Assembly: GCF_000340215.1 (NCBI RefSeq)
Contig: NW_006921532.1
Coordinates: 4,105,126 to 4,169,125 of the forward strand
From: Pseudocercospora fijiensis CIRAD86
Taxonomy: Eukaryota > Ascomycota > Dothideomycetes > Mycosphaerellales > Mycosphaerellaceae
Length of the DNA: 64,000 nt
Direction of reading: 5' to 3'
Shown: in pieces, positions 56,988-64,000 of the stretch
Position numbering within the stretch: position 1 is the first letter of the stretch
Layout of the letters: each line of letters begins with the position of its first letter
Position numbers and translations under genes: made by a program
Notes under the pieces: model-generated
Seen by the model: the letters and a program-made list of their open reading frames with translations, nothing else
Databases searched by the model: none
What the model was told of the DNA's origin: nothing

Positions 56988-57672
56988 TAGGGCACGCATG
57001 AATCGAAGAAGCATTTTTTCTGCATAGCATCGACGTTTTATGGAGATGTGGTAGAGCAGGCCTCACATGACGAGACTCGATCCACCAGTGGGAAGAGATC
57101 TGGTCGCGCGCATGACAGCTTGTGTGCCCTCGTGGGTTATATCATGCTTTTCCACCCCGATTAAACATTAAAACAACCACAATGGCAAGATGGCGGCTTC
57201 AATGCTTGAGACTCTGGAATGGCCCGATGATCGAGCAGGACTACACACACTCAGTGTGCTCTTATGCGAAGCTTGCTTCATTAGTCGGAGGTCAGCGAGA
57301 GTTCTGGGCTTGAAATGGACGATTGAAATGAGAGCGAGTCGGAGGTGAGGACGAGTTTTGCGTCCTGCAGGGACATCAGGTTTAAACAAACTATACAACA
57401 CATTACAGATTCACATTCCTTCCCGTATGAAGGTGTTCCTTCATGGGGACATGACGTCCAAATGTTCCAAATGCCAGCAAATTGCCAAGCGCAAGCCGCA
57501 ATGTCGTGATACGGCGCGCTCAAACGCTTCAGATGCAAAAACACGAAGCCTTCGGCGGGTATATGCGTGGTTAGTGATATCGATGGGCTTCATTCCAATG
57601 GCCGTGGCCAGAATGATCGAGGTCGTCAGCGGAGTGTGTCGTTTCAGCGTACATCGACACAAATCGCTCTAG
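56988..57672. other. Convergent 3' region, ankyrin and membrane-protein genes
   Basis: About 685 bp between two stop codons. Only short unrecognised frames. Both 3' UTRs expected. Confidence 0.5.
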
Positions 57673-59287
57673 TCACATCTCTTCAGTGAAGCGACTGTTT
57701 CGACTTGGATCCAGGCTGGACGGCGTGTCATTACGTTGGAATGCCGATGGCCCTCCTGTAAAGCCATATGGCCCTCCTGCATGCAACTGAGGCTGACGCT
57801 GAGGTCCTGGGGACATGGTCATCATCTCGTGCGTGCTGCTCCTAAGTGGAACATGACTGCTGGCAGGTGAGGTAGGCGATGCTGTTGGCGAGGAGGGAGG
57901 AAATCCTGTGCCATCACCGCCATACTGTCCTTGACTATCGCGGTAGTAGGACGCGCTGGCACCTGCGGTGCTGCTGGTTGTCGCGGCGTTGGATGGCATT
58001 TCAGGTGGCGGACCGCTCATGCCCTCGCTCCAAGCAGAAGGTAGTTTGCGGCCTGATATCCTAGTGAAACCTCGCTCTGACGATTCTGACAGTTCTGTGC
58101 TTCGGCTATGATGCCTAAACATTGCAGGAACAGCGGCCGCCAAAGGCACGAGACCAGCACGCTCAGCCATACCGGGCCCTCGAGACAAGTCTCCAGGCTG
58201 TTCTGGGGAATCAGAGAATGCAGGTGGGAGGGCCTGGTGCCCAAGGCGGTTCCTTCTCCGATGCCACCTGACAAAGAGCATTGCAATCAGGACCAGGACC
58301 GCCAAGCCAGCGCAACCGCCCACAACACCGCCGGCGATGGTACCTGCTGGGGGTGAGCTGTTACTGTTGTTATGATTATCATTCGTAGCTAATCCAGAGG
58401 AAGTACTGCTGCTTGGCGCAGAAGTAGCAGGTGTCCCATAGGCGCCAGGACTGGCGGAATTTGAGCCGTTGATGAGCGCAGTTGCGGTGACTGTGCTCTG
58501 TTCAGCGACAGAAGTTGTGGTTGCACTAGAGCTTCCCGAATCGCTAAGAGTGTTCGACAGGCCGGGGATGGTGAATATCTCGTCGTCAGCGAAAGTCGTT
58601 ACATAGGCTGTCCGAGCACGCGTAATGGTGGTGATGTCGCCATCAGAGAGGGTAGCGATAAAATAAGTATCAGCAGATAAAGAGCTGCTAGTCCTTGAAC
58701 CTGATCTAGTGCTGTTGGCGTTGACGGCTGTGGCTACCGAATCAGCAGAAGGTCAAGCGAATGGAAGAGATATTCTTACATGACGTTGTAAGGCTGTGTG
58801 GAGCGCTTGTAATCCGTGATGTTGATTCGGAAGTTGAGTTGGACGTCGAACTGCTAGTCGAGGCAGCGGTTGAGGTTGAAGTAGTCGAGAATGTGGTAGC
58901 GCCAGATATGGATGGTAGAGTGGGTAAAGAAGGAGTGGCAGGAGGCGTGTAGGTGATGGTGGTGGAAGCATCGGCATACGCAATCGTAGGTGCGACAGAC
59001 ACGCTCACGCTCAGATCTGCTGCTACAGCCAGTGCCCCTTGCCGCGGTAGTAAGACCTTGAAGTTCTCAATGCCTCCGAGCGCGGGATGCACTTCCTGCG
59101 ATGTTTCCTTCTCCACTTGAGGTAACGATGTCTGTAATGTTGGTGCAGCGTTGGGACGCGGCGATTTTGGGAAGGTATAAAGAGACGATGTGTCTGATAT
59201 TTCGGTGCAGTTGTCCCGACGTATCTCCAAGCTCGATGTGCTCGACAGCTTGCGGCGCTTGACTGGAGGTGCCATAGCGAAGTCCAT
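57673..59287 (-). CDS. Ser/Thr-rich single-pass membrane protein (Mid2/mucin-like)
   Basis: Two exons, 59287-58780 and 58733-57673, with a 46-bp GT-AG intron give 522 residues from the first usable ATG. About residues 110-300 are Ser/Thr-rich and would be O-glycosylated if extracellular. One membrane segment follows at about 303-326 (GGCAGLAVLVLIAMLFV) and is stopped by WHRRRNR, with a cytoplasmic tail of about 190 Pro/Ser residues. This is the layout of fungal wall-sensor or mucin-like type I proteins. Oddly, no signal peptide precedes it: the N-terminus reads MAPPVKRRKLSSTSS, which is basic. A 5' exon may be missing upstream, where the frame is open but lacks ATG back to about 59599. The 5' end is unresolved. 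Confidence 0.7.
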
Positions 59288-59708
59288 GCGACACCTCGAG
59301 TTCTCTTGGCACACTCAAAACAGCCGTTGCTTGCAATTCCTGTACGACATGCACATCCAGTCGTTCTGTGCGCAAAGCTGTCCGGAGCTTGGTATATGGA
59401 TGCAGCGATTCGATTGTACCGGGTCCGGAAGCGGAATCGGTACGAGGCTGTCTGTACTGGAGACAGCACGAGGCGGCGAAAGAGCGGACGACTTCGCAGA
59501 AGGTCGAAGATGTCGATGTGTGTAACGAGCGGACGCCGGACCAAGGCCGGCAAGTGCAGTTACAGTCGTGGTGGTGAGGTGACGGCGAACACGACGCAAA
59601 GCTCAGGCAGCGCAGCGCAGCGCAGCGGGAGTAACGAGCACCGTCGGCGTAGAATAGGCGGCGACAGTTCTTCAAAGCGGCCGGCGCCTGTCACGACTGC
59701 AGCTGCAC

Positions 59709-59709
59709 T

Positions 59710-59744
<35 letters not shown>
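59709..59744. repeat. CACAGG hexanucleotide array
   Basis: About six perfect CACAGG units upstream of the Ser/Thr-rich gene. Confidence 0.88.
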
Positions 59745-59746
<2 letters not shown>

Positions 59747-60011
59747 ACGAGCTGCTCGCAGGCGCAGCCTTCGCCCGCAGTACATGTAGCTCAGCGTGAG
59801 GCGAAGAGGAGTGGAAGCGGGTGGATGATGAGGGCAGCTCGCTGCCTCTGCATCTGCTCTTCCAATTCCAACCTAAGCTTCCGTGTCGGGTAACTCGGTC
59901 GAAGCTAGCGGTAAGCTAGTGAGTCGTGACTGCCTTCTTTTGCGGTCCGTCTCCAATGTGCACCTGCATCCTTCATCTGCGCACGTTGCGCCAGCCGAGA
60001 TGAAACGCGAT

Positions 60012-60049
60012 CGCCCTCGCCCTCGCCCTCGCCCTCGCCCTCGCCCTCT
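60012..60049. repeat. CGCCCT hexanucleotide array
   Basis: About six CGCCCT units in a row (GCCCTCGCCCTCGCCCTCGC and so on). Confidence 0.88.
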
Positions 60050-60605
60050 GATTCGTTTCGTTTCACTGGCTTGTTGCTTCCGTGACAGCAAGTTCGTCTG
60101 ACTCTCGCAACCTAAATCACAATTGCGCTCTTGCACAGCACACCGGACTTCGGCACTTCGCAAAACCTTGACTTCGGCATCCCGGACCGCTGCTTCATGT
60201 ACAGTAGACATGACATGTTGGGGCCGGAACACTCTTGTTCGCTGCACTGTACTTCTCAATGGAAGCGAAATGTCCAGTAGTACATGTATGGTCCCTGTCG
60301 TGCCTGCATCCGGCAGCGGTCCGAGAAGTTTGTCAATTGGCCTGGTAGAGCTGCTTGTGGGCGAATGCGAAGCGAACTCTCAGGCAACTGGAAGTCATGG
60401 CAGCGTGACGACGGCGTGAAGTGATGCTGCACGTGTTTCACTCCCTCAACTCTTTCCTGCGCAATATCAACGTCTGACACGCACACTCCTTGCTTGCGAT
60501 GCGAGCATTCCACGGAATCATGAAAACTTCATATCAAACGTCCATGTAAATTCGCGTGCATACTCGACCCTCTCTATATCCAAAAGCCATACTTCATCTG
60601 CCACT

Positions 60606-63131
60606 TCATAACCAACCATCTCGTTCTTTATCACTATCTCGAGTTCGTCGTGACTCCAGCCAACGCTCCTTGAGCCCTCCACTCGCCTTCTTTCGAGCCG
60701 CCTGGAACTCGAACCGACTTCGGTCAAGCTTGTCTCGCAAATTCGTTGCAATGCCAGAACGCTCGCTCAGTCCGTCCATACTGGCTCTTGGTGTCGTTGT
60801 CGACAGACCAAGAGTGTATGGTCCAATGTGCGCTTGCGCCGTCGCTCTACCAGCACGCGGTCGATCGTTTTGGTCATCTTTTCGACATCTTAGCGGGAAT
60901 GATGGTTTCTTGCTTCGCATCGAATCTGTGCTTTCCACTCGCAGCAGTCGACTCTTCAGGTCTCTAGCATGTCCAAACTGATCTTGGCCAACATCAATGC
61001 ATCCCGGAGCGTCGTAAGACATTGCACCCAGCATACCCAGCGTTTCCGTGCTGCGATTCGGGAACGCAAGAGTGGCGAGGCTTGTGTGACTTGCAGTCTT
61101 CCAAGCAGGGGCTCCTTTGGGAAAGGCCGCTGCATGCTTTCTAGGAGAAGAGTCGATCATCCCGCGAAGCTCGTCCATATCCGCCCTCTGCTCTCTCTGT
61201 CTGTCCAAAGACTGCTGGCGTGGCGCTGCGAATGCCCGCCCTTGCGCATATGACGGTTGCCTCCTCAGGTCCAGCGTTTGCGCAGGTGATGAAAGCGATC
61301 GTTGCCGTGAGTGCCCCATTTCCTGTTTTTGCGACCGAGAGTGGTTGAGTCGCCGGTGCGCACGTTTTTCCTCAATCGCCGCGGCGACTTGAGCAACCGA
61401 ATTGGGCATAACGTCGAGCGAATTCATATGAATCAAGATGATTGGCAGCTGTACAGAAACGGCCTTGGAGTTTGCCGTCGCAGCGATCACATTGAGGAAG
61501 TACCGTACTTCGAAATACTTACCGCAACGGATCGTTCCATGCCCACGCGGAAGTTCAAGCTCGCACGTACGAATATCAGCTGTATGAGGCTCAACTCCAT
61601 TCCATCCGGCGCTACCGGGTTTGTAAGACGACCTGACAAGAATGACTCGTTCATTGCTCTCAAAGATACGTGCTTGGCCCGCCGATTTCTCCAGGGTGGA
61701 AGCGGCGGCATGTTTGTAGCACAAGATGTCGCGTTCGAGAGAGAGCTCCAATTTCTTCACCGGCTTGCGACACTGGTTCAGAATATGTACGTCCACAAAG
61801 ATGCTGCTACCGCTGACCCATACTTGCCGATGGAGACCGGCCGTCACCTTCAAAGTCTCTTGACCAGCAGCACGAGCCATCCGCAGTTCATCCGAGGCAG
61901 TCAGCGGACTTTGAAGGGATGTGAGAGCCTTCTCGGGGTCGTATGTCGGCAGCACGTGCACATCTTGAGATGTTCGAACTCGATAATGCTTTCCAGAATC
62001 GCGGACCAACGCAGTAATAGAGAGCATGAATCGTATGCTGGCATGCTTGGATTGAAATGGTGGAGGACCAGTATCAAGAGGCAGGCTGATCATGAATGGG
62101 AGTGCTGAGCATGATGGCATCAGTGACCAAAATCTTTCGTCTGCAAAGAAAGGACTCGGAGACTGCACCATGCAGGAAGGTGGAGGATGATCCGCGTCGA
62201 TCAGCTCAGTGCCCAGCGCCAGAAACGTAGCCCTCCGGCAGCTGTCAGCTTGCTCGAAGCCAAGCAAGTCCACAGATATGGCTCCGATGCTTAAAGACCG
62301 TCTATTTCGTGCACGCTCATTATCGTCAACGGTCACCTTAACATAGCCTTCGACGCTTCCTCCCCCGACAAACAACGGAGCAGAGAGCTGCAATTCGAGC
62401 TTGAGTCGAGGATGTTTGTATGAAGGATACTCCAGTATCTCCGTTGGATGTGGTATTCGAATATGGGTACGTGAAGGGACCCTTCTCGCCGCGTCAGACG
62501 AAACAGGATCCAGCCTGAGCCGTGCTTCCTTCACCGGTGATTGACTAGTGCCTCGGTTTGGGATGGAGAATCCCTGTCTGATGGGTGGTGCTAGATTTGA
62601 TGATGGCTGACTACGCATCGACGGATTCCTGGTATGTGATCTTGCCTGCCGCTGAAACGAAGAAGAGCGTCGTGGCACGCTTGACTGCGGGATACTGAAG
62701 AAGCTCGGTTGCTCAGGCGTGCTACTGTACTCCGATGATGCGTCTTTTGGAGGTTGCATGACCTTCAGAAGAGGCCCTGTTTCCGCACAGCTTGTCTTGA
62801 ACGGCTCCTCGCGCTTGACAGCCTCCCACTTGATCGAGCCTTTGCGCTTCACTGAGCTGGTCTTCGAAGCACTTCTCTGGTGTCGAGCGGCATTTCGAAT
62901 GAAGTTGTCCATGAGGCTGGGTTCGCTCAGCTCTCGAATGTCGGATAGTGGCCGCGGCAACCCGTTCGACCAGGGCATCGGCTCTGCAGCTGCATAATCA
63001 ATGGTCTCACACGACAGCTTGGGCGTGGAGGGTATAGGCGGAGGGGCAGGCGGCGGAGGGAGTGGAGCAGGATCATGTTGTTGAATGGGTTGTGGCCTGG
63101 AGATCTCGTATCGCTGTGCACGACTTGTCAT
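60606..63131 (-). CDS. Arrestin-like (ART-family) protein
   Basis: Intronless, 841 residues. After a Pro-rich and Ser-rich N-terminal 220 residues, an arrestin N-like domain runs from about 230 to 385 (RLKLELQLSAPLFVGGGSVE, then IGAISVDLLGFE, ALPFMISLPLDTGPPPFQSK and IRFMLSITALVRD). An arrestin C-like domain spans about 420-580 (VTAGLHRQVWVSGSSIFVDV, LELSLERDILCYKH, IRCGKYFEVRYFLNVIA). The tail is Arg/Ser-rich. Fungal alpha-arrestins act as adaptors that bring ubiquitin ligases of the Rsp5 type to membrane transporters; I saw no clear PPxY motif, so the partner is open. The start is the first Met, 63131. Confidence 0.86.
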   Translation of the reverse strand: MTSRAQRYEISRPQPIQQHDPAPLPPPPAPPPIPSTPKLSCETIDYAAAEPMPWSNGLPRPLSDIRELSEPSLMDNFIRNAARHQRSASKTSSVKRKGSIKWEAVKREEPFKTSCAETGPLLKVMQPPKDASSEYSSTPEQPSFFSIPQSSVPRRSSSFQRQARSHTRNPSMRSQPSSNLAPPIRQGFSIPNRGTSQSPVKEARLRLDPVSSDAARRVPSRTHIRIPHPTEILEYPSYKHPRLKLELQLSAPLFVGGGSVEGYVKVTVDDNERARNRRSLSIGAISVDLLGFEQADSCRRATFLALGTELIDADHPPPSCMVQSPSPFFADERFWSLMPSCSALPFMISLPLDTGPPPFQSKHASIRFMLSITALVRDSGKHYRVRTSQDVHVLPTYDPEKALTSLQSPLTASDELRMARAAGQETLKVTAGLHRQVWVSGSSIFVDVHILNQCRKPVKKLELSLERDILCYKHAAASTLEKSAGQARIFESNERVILVRSSYKPGSAGWNGVEPHTADIRTCELELPRGHGTIRCGKYFEVRYFLNVIAATANSKAVSVQLPIILIHMNSLDVMPNSVAQVAAAIEEKRAHRRLNHSRSQKQEMGHSRQRSLSSPAQTLDLRRQPSYAQGRAFAAPRQQSLDRQREQRADMDELRGMIDSSPRKHAAAFPKGAPAWKTASHTSLATLAFPNRSTETLGMLGAMSYDAPGCIDVGQDQFGHARDLKSRLLRVESTDSMRSKKPSFPLRCRKDDQNDRPRAGRATAQAHIGPYTLGLSTTTPRASMDGLSERSGIATNLRDKLDRSRFEFQAARKKASGGLKERWLESRRTRDSDKERDGWL

Positions 63132-63600
63132 TGTAGCAGTGCTGCATTCCGAGTACTTTCCAACAGAATCAATCCTTGATCAAGATACATGATCTGTTTG
63201 GCGCGGAGGGAGAAGGCACGCAGATGAGGGTTTGAGAAGCTGCCGGCAGCACCAGGAAAGCGCAGCTATAGTAGAGTCAGTGGCTTCCACTTCTCGCAGT
63301 CTTTGATATGGCACAGCCGACGAGATTGGAAACAGTCCAGCAATGATTGAATGATGCGCTCGGGCTTGCCAGAGAAGCGGAAGAAGCTCATCAAGCTTGA
63401 CAGCCACTGCGTCCTTGATTGTAGGGCTCCAAAATACATTTGATCGCATTCTTGCACCATAGGAGAGGCCTCAGAATTGTGCACACGGCGGTCACTTGCT
63501 GGCCTCATTTTGCAGGCCCGCACTCATACTCCCGTGCGAATTGCAGCAGCGTGGTCGCCACGGAATTTGGGCGTAGCATCGCGGACGCACATTTAATACC
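63132..63600. other. Upstream region of the arrestin-like gene
   Basis: About 470 bp of normal composition holding the promoter of the arrestin-like gene. No gene recognised. Confidence 0.5.
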
Positions 63601-64000
63601 GCACGACTAGCGTTCCTAAATAGGATGTTTGTTTGAGGTTTGTTTACTTCTCGGTATATATATATATATATATATCTTCCGGTCGCGTTCTTTCTCCCTC
63701 CTATATCAACCTCGCTGTCGTAAGTACCGTCCCTCCCTCTGTCTACCGCTAATTTTGACGCGTAGGACGATATATATCGCAGACGCGGTATATATATCTC
63801 GCGTAGGGGTCCCTTTCCGGCATTTTAGCCGGGAAATTTGACCTCGCTGTCGCCCCCCCCCCCCTCTTCGGAATCCCGCTCCGCCCCGGGGCAAAGAATA
63901 GCAGGGGCCCCCGCTAGCCGAGACCGTCGGACGGCGGGGTCCCTCCGTAGGGAGATACGACCGTAGGAAGGGGGGACCCGTCCGTAAGGTATACTCGAGG
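63601..64000. repeat. Probable edge of a further RIP-affected repeat
   Basis: Composition shifts abruptly. A TA microsatellite (about 63655-63675) is followed by DNA rich in CpG and TpA yet poor in CpA and TpG, with C and G homopolymers. The 11-base string CCTCGCTGTCG occurs at about 63709 and 63842. No coding potential is seen. This resembles the RIP pattern of the other repeats here, but the element type cannot be told. Confidence 0.5.

Larger units (their letters stand above)
59288..60605. other. Long intergenic region with microsatellites
   Basis: About 1.3 kb between the membrane-protein start and the arrestin stop, both on the minus strand. It holds two simple arrays listed separately and possible undetected 5' exon sequence of the membrane-protein gene. 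Confidence 0.5.

Overview
This window comes from a filamentous ascomycete (Pezizomycotina; Dothideomycetes is a plausible but unproven guess). The genes have short GT-AG introns of about 45-170 bp and encode fungal families (Pff1 protease, Zn2Cys6 regulator, Pal1, Ark1/Prk1 kinase, MAGE/Nse3). The transposons carry the repeat-induced point mutation (RIP) signature: CpA and TpG are depleted, TpA is enriched and CpG is kept.

Layout: 1-8.9 kb is a gene block with the vacuolar protease PFF1 and a zinc-cluster regulator, both on the minus strand. 8.9-14.75 kb is a RIP-inactivated pair of Tc1/mariner-type elements in inverted orientation, forming an imperfect palindrome of about 5.9 kb. 15.4-20.7 kb holds a secreted serine carboxypeptidase, RPL16 (uL13) and a membrane-anchored BAG-domain co-chaperone. 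21.7-33.56 kb is one nested transposon: a Ty1/copia element (127-bp LTRs, minus strand) interrupted by a Tad1-like LINE and by a 1.57-kb terminal-inverted-repeat element. The copia element landed about 160 bp upstream of the start codon of an acyl-CoA synthetase-like gene. 33.7-63.1 kb is ordinary gene-dense DNA: the AMP-dependent ligase, MOT1, a methyltransferase, an Ark1/Prk1 kinase, a signal-peptide-bearing isochorismatase, NSE3, SF3B5, MED31, PAL1, RPC11, an ankyrin protein, a Ser/Thr-rich membrane protein and an arrestin-like protein. From about 63.6 kb the base composition changes again, probably the edge of another repeat.

The host genes do not form a pathway cluster. Several encode core nuclear machinery (MOT1 for TBP turnover, MED31 for Mediator, RPC11 for Pol III, SF3B5 for splicing, NSE3 for SMC5/6). 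Others serve membrane trafficking, endocytosis and polarity (Ark1/Prk1 kinase, Pal1, arrestin). Exon structures were joined by eye from splice consensus, reading phase and family resemblance; no alignment was run. The most interesting material is the transposon archaeology: the large palindrome with a tandem-repeat length difference between arms, a clean nested insertion series with target-site duplications, a probable strand-asymmetric RIP pattern, and copia LTRs that escaped RIP.
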